A stretch of 64,000 nucleotides of DNA. Source: Pseudomonas sp. CC120222-01a (GTDB lineage: Bacteria; Pseudomonadota; Gammaproteobacteria; Pseudomonadales; Pseudomonadaceae). Position numbers and translations under genes: made by a program. Positions within the stretch are counted from its first letter, which is position 1; every line of letters starts with the position of its first letter. Of the stretch, positions 20,534 through 30,954 are shown piece after piece. The notes beneath the pieces were generated by a model that saw nothing but the letters and a program-made list of their open reading frames with translations, was not told the origin of the DNA and searched no databases. The stretch covers positions 1 to 64,000 of the forward strand of contig NZ_QEQQ01000012.1 of NCBI RefSeq assembly GCF_003097235.1, given 5' to 3'.

Positions 20534-21208
20534 ATGACTGAGAAACGCGCGGTAATCCTGCTGTCTGGCGGCCTCGATTCGGCCACGGTTGTGGCCATGG
20601 CCAAGGCCGAAGGTTACAGCTGCTACAGCATGAGCTTCGACTATGGCCAGCGCCATCGCGCCGAGCTGAATGCCGCTGCCCGCGTCGCCCGTGACCTGGG
20701 CGTGGTCGAGCACAAGGTCATTGGCCTCAACCTCGATGGTATTGGCGGCTCGGCCCTGACCGACAGCAGTATCGATGTGCCAGAGACCCCGGGCGAGGGC
20801 ATTCCGGTGACTTACGTGCCGGCCCGCAACACCGTGTTCCTGTCGCTGGCCCTGGGTTGGGCGGAAGTGCTGGAAGCGCGTGATATCTTCATCGGTGTCA
20901 ATGCGGTGGATTATTCCGGCTACCCGGATTGCCGTCCGGAGTTCGTCGAGGCGTTCGAGCGCATGGCCAACCTGGCCACCAAGGCGGGTGTCGAAGGGCA
21001 GGGCTTCCGCATCCAGGCGCCACTGCAGAACATGAGCAAGGCACAGATCGTGCAGGCAGGTATCGCCCGAGGCGTGGACTACAGCCTGACGGTTTCCTGC
21101 TACCAGGCCAATGATGAAGGCCAGGCCTGTGGCAAATGCGACAGCTGCCGCCTGCGTGCTGATGGTTTCAAGGCGGCGGGTGTCGCAGACCCGACGCGCT
21201 ACTTCTGA
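20534..21208 (+). CDS. queC: 7-cyano-7-deazaguanine synthase
   Basis: A 224-residue ATP-dependent enzyme that converts carboxy-deazaguanine to preQ0, the step after QueE. The PP-loop SGGLDSAT binds ATP. The zinc-binding cysteines lie at the C-terminus ([20 protein letters not shown]). The ATG at 20534 is chosen: AGGAG is eight bases upstream, whereas the GTG at 20525 overlaps that site. Confidence 0.96.
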   Translation: MTEKRAVILLSGGLDSATVVAMAKAEGYSCYSMSFDYGQRHRAELNAAARVARDLGVVEHKVIGLNLDGIGGSALTDSSIDVPETPGEGIPVTYVPARNTVFLSLALGWAEVLEARDIFIGVNAVDYSGYPDCRPEFVEAFERMANLATKAGVEGQGFRIQAPLQNMSKAQIVQAGIARGVDYSLTVSCYQANDEGQACGKCDSCRLRADGFKAAGVADPTRYF

Positions 21209-21227
21209 CAAAAGGTTGGCTCGAGTA

Positions 21228-21255
21228 TTGATTTCCCGTTAAAAATCAGTATTAT
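21228..21255 (+). promoter_or_regulatory. Promoter of tRNA-Lys
   Basis: TTGATT (21228-21233), 16-bp spacer, TATTAT (21250-21255). The mature tRNA starts 15 bases after the -10 element. Confidence 0.6.
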
Positions 21256-21269
21256 ACGCGCCATCCAAC

Positions 21270-21345
21270 GGGTCGTTAGCTCAGTTGGTAGAGCAGTTGG
21301 CTTTTAACCAATTGGTCGTAGGTTCGAATCCTACACGACCCACCA
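21270..21345 (+). tRNA. tRNA-Lys (TTT)
   Basis: A 76-nt tRNA with encoded CCA. The 7-nt anticodon loop CTTTTAA between TTGG and CCAA stems gives anticodon TTT. The acceptor stem GGGTCGT pairs with ACGACCC. Confidence 0.98.
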
Positions 21346-21355
21346 TATGCAGTAA

Positions 21356-21393
21356 GACAAAGCCCGCAACCAGTCATGGTCGCGGGCTTTGTC
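21356..21393 (+). terminator. Terminator after tRNA-Lys
   Basis: GACAAAGCCCGC / GCGGGCTTTGTC, a perfect 12-bp stem with a 14-nt loop. It also faces the convergent CDF gene. Confidence 0.75.
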
Positions 21394-21436
21394 GTTCATG
21401 GCTGGCCGTTGCCGGGGCGCAGGGCGCCCCTGCTGA

Positions 21437-22396
21437 TTATTCAGCCCACTCTGGGTCACCGGTGAACACCACGGTAATCCAGCGATCCGGGCCTTCGCCG
21501 CCTACCGCATCGCCGATCTCATTACGCCATGCGTCCCATTCATCGATGGTTTTCGCCGCCATGGTCTTCGGCACGATGAAGTACAGTTCGATCTCCCGCG
21601 AGCGCCCGACCTTGGCCACATAGGCCCTGTACGACTGCAGGCCGTGCCGCGCCACGAACTCGCGCGCCACTTCGTCAACGTGCAATTTCAAGTCGCCTGG
21701 CGTCACCAGGAAGATCTCCGACAGCGCCTGGCGCACGACCGACAGCGGCAGCGGAATGATCACCAGGCACACCAATGCCAGTACCGCCGGGTCGATGTAC
21801 GGCGATACCCACTCCCACTGTGTGCCCTGCACTGCGTAGCCGAAGCAGAACGCGATCAACAGGGCGGCGGTGATGCTGGCCGACATCACCCAGCCTTTGA
21901 CGTCCATGCGCACGAAGTCCGACTTCAGCTTGCGGTTGGCACGGTCCTCGACCACGGCGATGGTCGCGCAGGCGATTACGGTCAGCAGCGCATAGACCAT
22001 GGCGATGCCGAACTCCAGGTGGCGTCCGCCCTGCAGCAGGCTGCTGACAGCGTTGATCAGCGCGTAGATGGCGACGCCGCTGAGCAGGATGCCGTTGAGT
22101 GCCAGGACCATCGGCTCCAGGTGCCAGAAGCCCATGGTGAAGCGCTCGCGCAGCTTGCGCGAGAGTTGCAGGCTGGTGGCGTGCGAGGTGATCAGCTTGA
22201 CCACCACCAGCGACAGGCCGCTCATGCTGGCGTCGACCAGCGAATAGACGCCGTCGAAGACGATCGAGAACGAGCCGGAGGCCAGGCCGAAGCCGATGCC
22301 AATGGTGGCGATGAACAGGGTGACGGCGATCGAGGTGCGTAACAGGCCCTGTTCGCTGGTGATGTCGAAGAAAGAAGAACGGGTTGCGGTTTGCAT
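21437..22396 (-). CDS. Cation diffusion facilitator-type transporter
   Basis: A 319-residue membrane protein with about six hydrophobic segments followed by a soluble C-terminal domain (from about 225). It belongs to the CDF superfamily, most likely the predicted Co/Zn/Cd group. The second segment has FDGVYSLVDASMS, with two acidic residues where CDF metal ligands sit. In the fifth segment (MDVKGWVMSAS) I see no histidine of the usual HxxxD zinc ligand pair, so substrate is uncertain. Direction of transport is probably export. Confidence 0.8.
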   Translation of the reverse strand: MQTATRSSFFDITSEQGLLRTSIAVTLFIATIGIGFGLASGSFSIVFDGVYSLVDASMSGLSLVVVKLITSHATSLQLSRKLRERFTMGFWHLEPMVLALNGILLSGVAIYALINAVSSLLQGGRHLEFGIAMVYALLTVIACATIAVVEDRANRKLKSDFVRMDVKGWVMSASITAALLIAFCFGYAVQGTQWEWVSPYIDPAVLALVCLVIIPLPLSVVRQALSEIFLVTPGDLKLHVDEVAREFVARHGLQSYRAYVAKVGRSREIELYFIVPKTMAAKTIDEWDAWRNEIGDAVGGEGPDRWITVVFTGDPEWAE

Positions 22397-22438
22397 GTGT
22401 TTTGCTCGGTCAATAACGATGTTGCTGTGTTGGCTGTG

Positions 22439-22531
22439 CCGGCCTCTTCGCGGGTCAAGCCCGCTCCTACAGGTATCGATGTGCCCTGTGGGAGCGGGCT
22501 TGTCGAGGCGTCGAACCGCCGCGAAGAGGCC
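22439..22531. repeat. REP inverted pair with an interrupted right arm
   Basis: Left copy GGCCTCTTCGCGGGTCAAGCCCGCTCCTACAGG. The right copy, inverted, starts CCCTGTGGGAGCGGGCTTG and ends CGCGAAGAGGCC, but about 17 bases (TCGAGGCGTCGAACCGC) split its core. The pair lies in the gap between the chemoreceptor stop and the CDF gene start. Confidence 0.85.
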
Positions 22532-22539
22532 CTTGCAGG

Positions 22540-24606
22540 CTAGACGCGAAACTGCTCCATCAGCGCCTGTTGCTGGTTGGCCAGTCGATTGAGCGCCTGG
22601 CTGATGCGTGCCGATTCATCGGCCTGGCCCGACAGCGACTCGGTCACGTCGCGAATCCCGGCCACGTTGCGGTTCACTTCCTCGGCCACCGCACTCTGTT
22701 CCTCGGCTGCCGAAGCAATCTGCAGGTTCATGTCGCTGATTACCGCCACGGCCTCACCAATACGCTCCAGCGCCGGTAGCGCCTGCTCCATGCGCGTGGC
22801 GCTGGCCTGGGCCTGGCGCTGGCCTTCATGCATGGCGCCGACCACGTCCTGGGTGCCTTGCTGCAGCCCTTCGATCACCAGGCGAATCTCTTCCACCGAT
22901 ACCTGGGTGCGCTGGGCCAGGCTGCGCACCTCGTCGGCAACCACGGCAAAACCACGCCCGGCTTCGCCTGCGCGTGCGGCTTCGATGGCGGCGTTAAGGG
23001 CCAGCAGGTTGGTCTGCTCGGCAATCGCGCGGATCACCTCGAGCACCGAGCCGATCTGCTCGCTACGGTGCTCAAGTGCACGGGCCTCGTCCATGGCGGT
23101 GTCCATGCCGGTTGCCAGTTGGTCGATGGTCTGGCGGGTGCTGGCGATCAGCTGCAAGCCTTCACGGCTGGCCTGATCGGCACCGCGTGCAGCCTGGGCC
23201 GCCTGGGCGGCGTTGTGGGCGACATCCTGGGCGGTGGCACTCATTTCGTTGGCGGCGGTGGCGACCTGTTCGATTTCCCGTTGCTGCTGCTGCATGCCAT
23301 TGCTGGTCTGGCTGGCGATGGCGGCAGACTGGTCGGCGGTGCCGCGGGCTTCGAGCAGCGAACCTTTGACTTGAGCGATCACTGGTTGCAGCTTGTCGAG
23401 GAAGCGGTTGAACCAGCCTGTCAGCTGGCCCAGTTCGTCCTGGCGGGCGTAGTCCAGGCGGCGGGTCAGGTCACCTTCGCCGCTGGCGATGTCTTCCAGG
23501 CGGGCGGCTACGGCGAGGATCGGCCGGGTCACGCCACGCGCAGTCAGCCAGACCAGCAGCAGGCCGATGATGGCGGCGCCCAGGCCGATCAGCAGGCTGG
23601 TCAGGTTGGCGCTCTGGTTGTGGCTGTCCAGGCGCTGGTTGAGGGCCAGGGCCGGCGCTTGCAACACTGCCTCAGGCAGTTCCAGTTGTACCTGCCAGGG
23701 GTTGGCATCAGGAATCGGCGCAAACGGCCGTGTCACGCGCAGCAGGCCCTGATCCACCTCCTTGTCCAGCGGCTGGCCCAGCTTGCTGGCGTCACGGCTA
23801 TGCCCGGCGAGCAGGCCGGCAGCGCTGACGATGCTGACCTGGCCCTGGCCGTCGAACAGCTCCTGGCGGCCATCCAGGCTCAGTTGCTGGAGGTTGTCCA
23901 GGCCGATGTCCAGGCCGACCACGCCGACCACCTTGCCGTTTTCCAGCAGGGGCAGGGCGATGCTGGTCATCAGTACCTGATGGCCATTGACGTCGTCGAG
24001 GTAAGGCTCGAGCACGCAGGCCCTGGCGGTTTCCTGCGGGCAGGTCAGCCAGCGGTTCTTGGCCAGGCCATTGGTGCCAGGGCTGTTGTCGTTCAGCATC
24101 GATTCGGGCATCGCCTCAAGGTCCAGGGTGCCTGGGCGAGGTTGCGACCAATACAGCGAGAAGCGCCCGCTTTCGTTGCTGCCGCTGGCCTCCTGGCCGA
24201 TGAACTGGTTATCCAGGTGGTCGAGCGCATTGGGCTGGAACACCAGGTACAGGCCGATCACGTCCGGGTTGCCGGCGAGGCTGGCGTGGGCCTGGCGGGT
24301 CAGCTCGGCGCGCAAGTCACTACCGCCCCTGGCCTTGAGCACCTGGACCAGGCGAGCGAAGCCGTTGCCGTACTGGTAGGCATCCATGAAGTAGCGCTGG
24401 ATGCGCATCGCCTGGGTCTCGGCATGGGCCTGCAGGCGCAGGCGCGCACTGTGTTCGAGCATTTCCGTGCTGGCCTGGTTGACCAGCACCGCGCTACGCC
24501 GGGACTGGGTCAGTGAGCTGGCGACCAGCAAGGCGACGATGGCCAGCAGGCACAGGCCGGCGAGCAGGGTGATCTTCCACTGGATGGACAGGCGACGCAG
24601 CAGCAT
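22540..24606 (-). CDS. Methyl-accepting chemoreceptor, McpU-like
   Basis: A 688-residue chemoreceptor. A first membrane helix (about 13-30) is followed by a large periplasmic dCache-type sensor (about 35-330), a second helix (about 345-365), a HAMP domain ([26 protein letters not shown]) and the signalling domain with its conserved tip ([34 protein letters not shown]). In P. putida KT2440 the receptor I recall in this neighbourhood, McpU, senses polyamines. The adjacent PuuP-like importer fits that ligand, but the sensor specificity is inferred from context. Confidence 0.85.
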   Translation of the reverse strand: MLLRRLSIQWKITLLAGLCLLAIVALLVASSLTQSRRSAVLVNQASTEMLEHSARLRLQAHAETQAMRIQRYFMDAYQYGNGFARLVQVLKARGGSDLRAELTRQAHASLAGNPDVIGLYLVFQPNALDHLDNQFIGQEASGSNESGRFSLYWSQPRPGTLDLEAMPESMLNDNSPGTNGLAKNRWLTCPQETARACVLEPYLDDVNGHQVLMTSIALPLLENGKVVGVVGLDIGLDNLQQLSLDGRQELFDGQGQVSIVSAAGLLAGHSRDASKLGQPLDKEVDQGLLRVTRPFAPIPDANPWQVQLELPEAVLQAPALALNQRLDSHNQSANLTSLLIGLGAAIIGLLLVWLTARGVTRPILAVAARLEDIASGEGDLTRRLDYARQDELGQLTGWFNRFLDKLQPVIAQVKGSLLEARGTADQSAAIASQTSNGMQQQQREIEQVATAANEMSATAQDVAHNAAQAAQAARGADQASREGLQLIASTRQTIDQLATGMDTAMDEARALEHRSEQIGSVLEVIRAIAEQTNLLALNAAIEAARAGEAGRGFAVVADEVRSLAQRTQVSVEEIRLVIEGLQQGTQDVVGAMHEGQRQAQASATRMEQALPALERIGEAVAVISDMNLQIASAAEEQSAVAEEVNRNVAGIRDVTESLSGQADESARISQALNRLANQQQALMEQFRV

Positions 24607-24630
24607 GAGGGCTTTCCTTATCGTTCAACA

Positions 24631-24660
24631 ACAACGCCCGCGTTCAGGCGCGGGCGTTGT
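24631..24660 (-). terminator. Hairpin after the puuP-like gene
   Basis: ACAACGCCCGCG / CGCGGGCGTTGT, a perfect 12-bp stem with 6-nt loop, between the importer stop and the chemoreceptor start. On the minus strand the tail is TTGTTG, a weak T tract, so partial read-through into the chemoreceptor gene is possible. Confidence 0.65.
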
Positions 24661-24672
24661 CGGTGGCTGGAG

Positions 24673-26025
24673 TCAATCAGCGACGAAGTTCGGTGGCGAA
24701 ACCCGGAAGGCCTTGGTCAGCCAGGCCAGGTGCAGCAGCCCGGCCAGTGCCCAGAGGCCGCCGAAGATCAACGAATGCTCGTTGAGGTCAAGCCAGAGCT
24801 TGGCGATGATGCAGAAGCCGATGGTCGGCAGCACCAGGTACTTCATCTTGTTGGCCAGTCCCTGGCGATTGCCCTCGCGCAGGTAGCAGTGGCTGATCAC
24901 CGACAGGTTGACGAAGCTGAAGGCTACCAGCGCGCCGAAGTTGATGATCGAGGTGGCGGTGACCAGGTCGAAGAAGATGGCCGAGAGGGCGATCACGCCG
25001 ACCACGGCAATGTTCACGATCGGGGTCTTGTAGCGCGAGTGCAGGCGGGCGAACACGCTGCTCGGGATCACATTGTCGCGGCCCATCACGTACAGCAGGC
25101 GCGACACGCTGGTCTGCGAAGCCAGGCCCGAGGCGATGGTATTGATCACCGTGCAGGCGATGAAGATCGACTGGAACAGCTTGCCACCGACATACAGGGC
25201 GATTTCCGGCAATGCCGCTTCCGGGTCCTGGAAGCGTGCGTTGGTCGGGAAGTACGCCTGCATGAAATACGACACGGCGATGAACACCACGCCGCCGATC
25301 AGGGCGGTGAGGAAAATCGCCCGCGGGATGGTCTTGCCCGGGTCCTTGGTTTCTTCGGACAGGCAGGTGACGGCGTCGAAGCCCAGGAACGAGAAGCACA
25401 GGATGGTTGCGCCGGCAGCCAGGGCGCTGAGTTGCGTCTGCGAGTCGGCGAACGGCAGCAGGCTCCAGGTCGTTCCCAGCCCCTCGCCCTGATCCAGGCC
25501 GCGAACGCAGAGGTAGATGAACACCGACATGATCATCAGCTGCACGACCACGAACAGCAGGTTGAAATGCGCGACCAGGTTGATGCTGCGCATGTTGATC
25601 AGGCTGATCAGGGTGACGAAGCCGGCCACCCACATCCACGCCGGCACCTCGGGGAACATGGCCGAGAGGTAGAGCTTGGCCAGCAGCGCGTTGACCATGG
25701 GCAGCAACAGGTAGTCCAGCAGCGAAGACCAGCCGACCAGGAAGCCCACGTGCGGGTTGATGGCGCGTTGGGTGTAGGTGTAGGCGGAGCCGGACTGCGG
25801 GAAGCGGCGGACCAGTGTGCCGTAGCTCACTGCGGTGAACAGAACGCCGGCCAGGGCCAGCAGGTAGGCGCTGGGAACGTGGCCGTTGGTAACGCCGGAC
25901 ACGATGCCGAAAGTGTCGAACACGGTCATGGGCGTGAGATACGCCAGACCGATGATGACTACGTGCCAGAGGCTCAGGGATTTACGGAATTGGCCGTTGC
26001 CGGTGGCGTTGTGGTCATGCTGCAT
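24673..26025 (-). CDS. puuP: Putrescine importer, PuuP-like (APC superfamily)
   Basis: A 450-residue permease with about 12 membrane helices. It resembles E. coli PuuP along its length as I recall it: [19 protein letters not shown] near the N-terminus, [28 protein letters not shown], then [19 protein letters not shown]. PuuP brings putrescine in by proton symport for the Puu catabolic route. It is encoded just upstream of the McpU-like receptor on the same strand. The substrate call is by similarity. Confidence 0.85.
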   Translation of the reverse strand: MQHDHNATGNGQFRKSLSLWHVVIIGLAYLTPMTVFDTFGIVSGVTNGHVPSAYLLALAGVLFTAVSYGTLVRRFPQSGSAYTYTQRAINPHVGFLVGWSSLLDYLLLPMVNALLAKLYLSAMFPEVPAWMWVAGFVTLISLINMRSINLVAHFNLLFVVVQLMIMSVFIYLCVRGLDQGEGLGTTWSLLPFADSQTQLSALAAGATILCFSFLGFDAVTCLSEETKDPGKTIPRAIFLTALIGGVVFIAVSYFMQAYFPTNARFQDPEAALPEIALYVGGKLFQSIFIACTVINTIASGLASQTSVSRLLYVMGRDNVIPSSVFARLHSRYKTPIVNIAVVGVIALSAIFFDLVTATSIINFGALVAFSFVNLSVISHCYLREGNRQGLANKMKYLVLPTIGFCIIAKLWLDLNEHSLIFGGLWALAGLLHLAWLTKAFRVSPPNFVAD

Positions 26026-26492
26026 GCTGGTGTGGCTCCATGTTGTTCACCTTTTTGTTTGGAGCAGAGATAGGCGCGTGCTAGGCGCCGGCGTCAGGCT
26101 GGCAGTGCCTTGGCGAGGAGGTTGAAGCGTGCGGGCAGGGGCATCCGAGCATCATGACGGCGCGACTTTTTCTTCTTCGTGGATCGGGCGCTGGGCGAGG
26201 TGGTGAAAATAAAAAACGATTGGTAGGAAGGCGTCAAGTTAAACATGACAAGATGTTGCCGAATTGAAATATTTATCGGGTAAAAAGCCTAAATGTTCGC
26301 TTTTTGCGCGCTTTTTTGCGGTTTCGATCGACTTGAATGTTCGTAAAAATTAACGATTGTCGGACATTCTTCCAAATCCAGCCTTTCTGCCTTGGCGTGG
26401 GCACCACGCTGTCGCGGCGATGATATCCTTTTGCACCCCTTGCAGCCGTCTGGCTGCGAATCCGCCCATATGGACATCGATCGGTTCTATTC
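26026..26492. other. Divergent promoter region between puuP-like and ydgA-like genes
   Basis: 467 bp without a convincing gene. The stretch 26190-26370 is A+T-rich and should contain the promoters of both divergent genes. I see no operator I can name with confidence. Confidence 0.5.
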
Positions 26493-28001
26493 ATGAAGAA
26501 ATCAGTAGGCATCCTTTCCGGCCTGGCTATCGCCATCGCCGTCGTGACCACCGCTGGCGCCTGGTACACCGGCAAGCAACTGCCTGGGGAGCTGGAAAAT
26601 GCTGTCAGTCGCAGTAACGAGCAGCTCAAGAAGGCGTTGGTCAACTATGGCGGCAGCATGACTGTCGAGCTGGTGTCCCTCGATCAGCACTTCTTCAGCA
26701 GCACTGCGCAGTATCGGCTCAAGGCCAAGGACATCAACCTCGGCCATGGCGAAGTGCTCAGCTTCGACCTCGGCATGACCGACCAGATCGAGCATGGCCC
26801 GTTCCCGTGGTCGCGGGTCAAGGCGCTGAAGCTGGTGCCGGTGCTGGCCGCGAGCAGCAGCAGCCTGCAGAAGGATGACCTGACAGCGCCGTGGTTCGCT
26901 GCGGCAGGTGAGCAGTCGCCGATCAGTGCGCATACCAGCCTGGGCTTCTCCGGCAATGTCGACAGCAACATCACCGTGGCACCGCTCAAGCACACCGAGG
27001 CCAATGGCAGCAGCCTGGACTTCTCGGGCATGTCGCTGGAGGTCAGCGGTGATCAGGAAGGCAAGGCGTCGAAGTTCCATGGCAGCGCGGATCGCTTCGT
27101 GATGAAGCTGGTCGGCGAGGACCATCCGCCCGCCACGCTCGAACTCTCGGGCTTGAAGGTTGGTGGCAACCTGGCTGCCAGCAAGTATGACGCCGTGTAC
27201 GTCGGCAACGTCGACCTGCTGCTGGCCGAGGCCAAGGCGACCTTGGGTGACAAGCAGCAGGTGCTGGTGCTCAAGGGTCTTGAGCAGAACCTCCTGCAGA
27301 CCCTGGACGGCCCGGACACCGTGGGTGGCCGCGTGGACTACCGGGTTGCGGACATCACTTGGGATGGCCGCGCAGTCGGTAACGCGCAGATGGGTGTGAC
27401 CGTCAAGTCGCTCAATGCACCGGCCTTGCAGTCGCTGTCGAAGTGGTACCAGGCCCACCTGCCGGAGTTCGAAGCGGCTCAGGCTGCCGGGCAGCCGGTG
27501 CCGGAAATCCAGATGGATGAGGCGGAAAAGGCCCGCTTCCACGGCGACCTGCAACAGTTGCTGGCCTCCAAGCCCAAGCTGGCCATCGAGAACCTGGCGT
27601 TCCGTACCGCCAATGGCGAGAGCCGTTTCGACCTGTCGATGGACTTCGCCAGCCCGGCCTCGTTCGACCTGCCGCCTGACCAGTTGAGCAAGCAACTGAT
27701 CACCGAGGTGAAGAGCAAGCTGTCGTTGTCCAAGCCGATGATCGGCGACCTGGCGACCTTGCAGGCGCTGCTGGAAGGGCAGACCGATGCCCAGGCCATT
27801 GCTTCGCAATCGAGCCAGACTGGGGAGATGGTCGGCATGATGGCGGTGCAGAGCGGCATGGCCACCGTGCAGGGCAACGATGTGGTGTCGAGCCTGCACT
27901 ATGCCGATGGCATGGTCGACTTCAACGGCAAGAAGATGACCGTCGAAGAGTTCGCCATGCTGCTGGCGGCACATTTTGCCGCCATGCAGCCACAGGGCTG
28001 A
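26493..28001 (+). CDS. YdgA family protein (DUF945)
   Basis: A 502-residue protein with an N-terminal hydrophobic segment (VGILSGLAIAIAVVTTAGAWYTG) that probably anchors it in the inner membrane, then a long soluble periplasmic region. The start, the YTGKQLPGELE segment and overall length fit the YdgA/DUF945 family, whose function is not established. The gene ends at a perfect 18-bp hairpin. Confidence 0.8.
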   Translation: MKKSVGILSGLAIAIAVVTTAGAWYTGKQLPGELENAVSRSNEQLKKALVNYGGSMTVELVSLDQHFFSSTAQYRLKAKDINLGHGEVLSFDLGMTDQIEHGPFPWSRVKALKLVPVLAASSSSLQKDDLTAPWFAAAGEQSPISAHTSLGFSGNVDSNITVAPLKHTEANGSSLDFSGMSLEVSGDQEGKASKFHGSADRFVMKLVGEDHPPATLELSGLKVGGNLAASKYDAVYVGNVDLLLAEAKATLGDKQQVLVLKGLEQNLLQTLDGPDTVGGRVDYRVADITWDGRAVGNAQMGVTVKSLNAPALQSLSKWYQAHLPEFEAAQAAGQPVPEIQMDEAEKARFHGDLQQLLASKPKLAIENLAFRTANGESRFDLSMDFASPASFDLPPDQLSKQLITEVKSKLSLSKPMIGDLATLQALLEGQTDAQAIASQSSQTGEMVGMMAVQSGMATVQGNDVVSSLHYADGMVDFNGKKMTVEEFAMLLAAHFAAMQPQG

Positions 28002-28002
28002 T

Positions 28003-28045
28003 GTGATGCCCGTGCTGGCCTCTTCGCGGCCAGCACGGGCATCAC
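28003..28045. terminator. Perfect 18-bp hairpin after the ydgA-like gene
   Basis: GTGATGCCCGTGCTGGCC / GGCCAGCACGGGCATCAC with loop TCTTCGC. There is no T tract on the plus strand (AAAAACC follows). The loop and flanks (GGCC-TCTTCGCGG) match the outer part of the local REP family, so this may be a diverged REP acting as a 3' end. Confidence 0.6.
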
Positions 28046-28217
28046 AAAAACCGCTTTTGAATTCCCCAGATTGTCTGTAGCCTTCGGCGTCCGATAATAA
28101 TCCGCGCCCGCAGAGGGCCGTGGCGGCACGCCTGCCGTCCGGCACCCCTAGCCGATCTGCCAGGGCCGGGTGATACACTCGATTTGACGCGCACGCGCGC
28201 CTGCAGGTCCAGCGATC

Positions 28218-29276
28218 ATGACCCAGATTTCCGAACGCCTGTTGGTTCAGGCCCACCTTGACGCCAAGCAGCCCAACCCGCTGACCGCCGAGCAGGAGGC
28301 CGAATACCGTGCGGCCATCGCTGCCGAGCTGAAAGCGCAGAATGCCGTGCTGGTAGCCCACTATTACTGCGACCCGGTCATCCAGGCGCTGGCTGAAGAG
28401 ACCGGCGGCTGTGTGTCTGACTCGCTGGAAATGGCCCGTTTCGGCAAGAACCACCCGGCCGAGACGGTGATCGTCGCCGGTGTGCGCTTCATGGGTGAAA
28501 CCGCCAAGATCCTCACCCCGGAAAAGCGCGTGCTGATGCCGACCCTGGAGGCCACCTGCTCGCTCGACCTGGGCTGCCCGGTCGAAGAGTTCTCGGCCTT
28601 CTGCGACCAGCACCCTGAGCGTACCGTGGTGGTTTATGCCAACACCTCCGCTGCGGTGAAGGCGCGGGCCGACTGGGTGGTGACCTCGAGCTGCGCGCTG
28701 GAGATCGTCGAAAGCCTGATGGACAACGGCGAGACCATCATCTGGGGCCCGGACCAGCACCTGGGTCGCTATATCCAGAAGCAGACCGGTGCCGACATGC
28801 TGCTGTGGGACGGTGCCTGCATCGTTCACGAAGAATTCAAGTCGCGCCAGTTGGCCGACATGAAGGCGCTGTATCCGGATGCCGCTATCCTGGTGCACCC
28901 CGAGTCGCCGGAAGCGGTGATCGAACTGGCCGACGCGGTGGGCTCCACCAGTCAGCTGATCAAGGCGGCGCAGACCCTGCCGAACAAGACCTTCATCGTC
29001 GCCACCGACCGCGGCATCTTCTACAAGATGCAGCAGCTGTGCCCGGACAAGGAGTTCGTCGAAGCGCCGACAGCCGGTAACGGCGCGGCGTGCCGTAGCT
29101 GCGCGCACTGCCCGTGGATGGCGATGAATACCCTGGAGCGGGTGCTGCATTGCTTGCGTAACGGTGGGGACGAGATTTTTGTTGATCCGGCGCTGGTGCC
29201 GAAGGCGATCAAGCCGCTGAACCGCATGCTGGACTTTACCCAGGCGGCTCGACTGAAGCTCTCCGGTAACGCCTGA
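28218..29276 (+). CDS. nadA: Quinolinate synthase
   Basis: A 352-residue [4Fe-4S] enzyme that condenses iminoaspartate and dihydroxyacetone phosphate to quinolinate in NAD synthesis. Landmarks include [20 protein letters not shown], the cysteines of [12 protein letters not shown] and the C-terminal [13 protein letters not shown] cluster ligands. Length matches the long bacterial form. A REP pair follows the stop. Confidence 0.96.
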   Translation: MTQISERLLVQAHLDAKQPNPLTAEQEAEYRAAIAAELKAQNAVLVAHYYCDPVIQALAEETGGCVSDSLEMARFGKNHPAETVIVAGVRFMGETAKILTPEKRVLMPTLEATCSLDLGCPVEEFSAFCDQHPERTVVVYANTSAAVKARADWVVTSSCALEIVESLMDNGETIIWGPDQHLGRYIQKQTGADMLLWDGACIVHEEFKSRQLADMKALYPDAAILVHPESPEAVIELADAVGSTSQLIKAAQTLPNKTFIVATDRGIFYKMQQLCPDKEFVEAPTAGNGAACRSCAHCPWMAMNTLERVLHCLRNGGDEIFVDPALVPKAIKPLNRMLDFTQAARLKLSGNA

Positions 29277-29282
29277 CGCAGC

Positions 29283-29393
29283 TGGGGCCGCTTTGCGGCC
29301 CTTTCGCGACACAAGGCCGCTCCCACATGTTCGGCGTGCGCTGGACCTTGTGGGAGCGGCCTTGTGTCGCGAAAGGGGCGCAAAGCGCCCCCC
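29283..29393. repeat. REP inverted pair, GGCCGCTCCCACA/TTTCGCGACACAAGG family
   Basis: Left copy GGGGCCGCTTTGCGGCCCTTTCGCGACACAAGGCCGCTCCCACA (given in two parts: stem GGGGCCGCTTTGCGGCCC, then TTTCGCGACACAAGG). Its inverse begins TGTGGGAGCGGCC. It separates the convergent nadA and bepA-like genes. Confidence 0.88.
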
Positions 29394-29399
29394 AAATTA

Positions 29400-30836
29400 T
29401 CAGCGGCCCATCATTTCCTGAACCATGCGCTTCTGCTCCATGATCTCGCGCTGGCGCTGGTCGATCTGCGATGCCAGCGGGAAGTTGCTGCCCGCACGAC
29501 GCTTGGCGTAGTCCAGTTGCTGTACCGCCTGGTCGAAATCCCCCACCAGGGTGAAATACTCCGCGCGCGCCCGGTGCAGGCCGATGGTGTTGCCCGACAA
29601 CCCGCGCACTTCCGCCATGTCGTACCAGACGTCCGGGTCATCCGGCCGGCTCTTGAGCAGGTCGTCCAGCACCTTCTCCGCCTCGGCCGGCTTGTTCTGC
29701 TTGACCAGCAGGTCGGCACGCACCTGTTTCAGCGGGTAGTTGCCCGGGTACAGCCCCTGCATGCGCTCGGCGCGCTGCTGGGCGTCGGCGAGGCGGTTGT
29801 TGGTGATGTCCAGGTCAATCTGCGCCAGGTTGTAGGTGATGTCGTTAGGCGCCTTGGCCAGCAGCGGCTTGAGGTTTTCCCGCGCTTCGTTGAGTTGGCC
29901 ACCCTTGATCTGCGCCAGGGCCAGGCCATAGCGCGCAGCGTCCAGTTTCGGGTCTTCGTCGAGCTGGGCGCGGAAACGCTTGGCTGCCAGGCCTGGGGTG
30001 CCCTCGTAGGTGAGTGCCACGCGGGCGCGGATCAGCTGGTAGCGCTGGCTGTCCTCGACGCCACCCTTGGGTGCCTGTTCGGCACGGTTGCGGGTGTCGG
30101 CGATACGCGACTCGGTCACCGGGTGAGTCAGCAGGAATTCTGGCGGCTTGGCATCGAAGCGGTACTGGCGCGCCAGGCGCTCGAACATGGTCGGCATGTT
30201 GCGGGGGTCGTAGCCGGCCCGTTCCAGGTTCTGGATGCCGACGCGGTCGGCTTCCTGCTCGTTCTGCCGCGAGAAGCGCCGTTGCTCCTGGATCGCTGCC
30301 GCCTGGGTGCCGGCGATCATGCCGATGCCGGCATCGCCAGCGCCGCCTGCCGCCAGCACGATGCCGGCCAGCAGCGCGGCCATCATCGGCAGCTGCATGC
30401 GCTGCTGGGCCTCGACGCCGCGGGCGAAGTGGCGTTGCGACAAGTGTGCGAGTTCGTGCGCCAGCACCGAGGCGTATTCGCCTTCGGTCTGGGCATTGAG
30501 GAACAGGCCGCCGTTGACGCCGACAATGCCGCCAGGCGCTGCAAAGGCGTTGAGCTCGCGGCTGTCGATGAGGATGAATTCCAGGCGCCGGTCCTGCAGC
30601 TGGCTGGTTTCGGCCAGCCGGTACACGGTGGTTTCGACGTAGTCCTTCAACTGCGGGTCATTGAGCTGGTTGACCTGGCCACGCAGCAGGCTCAGCCAGG
30701 CGCGGCCGAGGTCATGCTCCTGCTTGGGTGAAACGATCGCGGAACTGGCGTCGCCCAGTGACGGCAGGTCGTCGGCGTGGCCGGGAAGGGCCATCAGGCA
30801 GGCCAGCGCCAGCAGGGTGGGGCGCAGTAGATTCAT
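29400..30836 (-). CDS. bepA: Periplasmic M48 metalloprotease with TPR repeats (BepA-like)
   Basis: A 478-residue protein with a signal peptide ending PGHA. The zinc protease motif is HELAH (H127, E128, H131), with the third ligand region FSRQNEQEADRVG. TPR-type helical repeats fill the C-terminal half from about residue 290. BepA in E. coli helps assemble or degrade LptD and other outer-membrane proteins with the BAM complex; the same job is inferred here. It is transcribed divergently from the tusA-like gene. Confidence 0.9.
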   Translation of the reverse strand: MNLLRPTLLALACLMALPGHADDLPSLGDASSAIVSPKQEHDLGRAWLSLLRGQVNQLNDPQLKDYVETTVYRLAETSQLQDRRLEFILIDSRELNAFAAPGGIVGVNGGLFLNAQTEGEYASVLAHELAHLSQRHFARGVEAQQRMQLPMMAALLAGIVLAAGGAGDAGIGMIAGTQAAAIQEQRRFSRQNEQEADRVGIQNLERAGYDPRNMPTMFERLARQYRFDAKPPEFLLTHPVTESRIADTRNRAEQAPKGGVEDSQRYQLIRARVALTYEGTPGLAAKRFRAQLDEDPKLDAARYGLALAQIKGGQLNEARENLKPLLAKAPNDITYNLAQIDLDITNNRLADAQQRAERMQGLYPGNYPLKQVRADLLVKQNKPAEAEKVLDDLLKSRPDDPDVWYDMAEVRGLSGNTIGLHRARAEYFTLVGDFDQAVQQLDYAKRRAGSNFPLASQIDQRQREIMEQKRMVQEMMGR

Positions 30837-30954
30837 GCAGAAGCTCGCGTCGATGAAAAAGCCTTACTGTAGCCGGGTCGCGCGGAGCCGACCAGTGGCG
30901 GTATGCTACCGAGCTTTTCCCAAGACTATCTGCCCGGCTCTGGAGACGCGCCCG

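Noticed and set aside
26502..29312. 936-codon minus-strand frame over the ydgA-like gene and nadA
   Set aside because: Antisense to two genes with clear family signatures.
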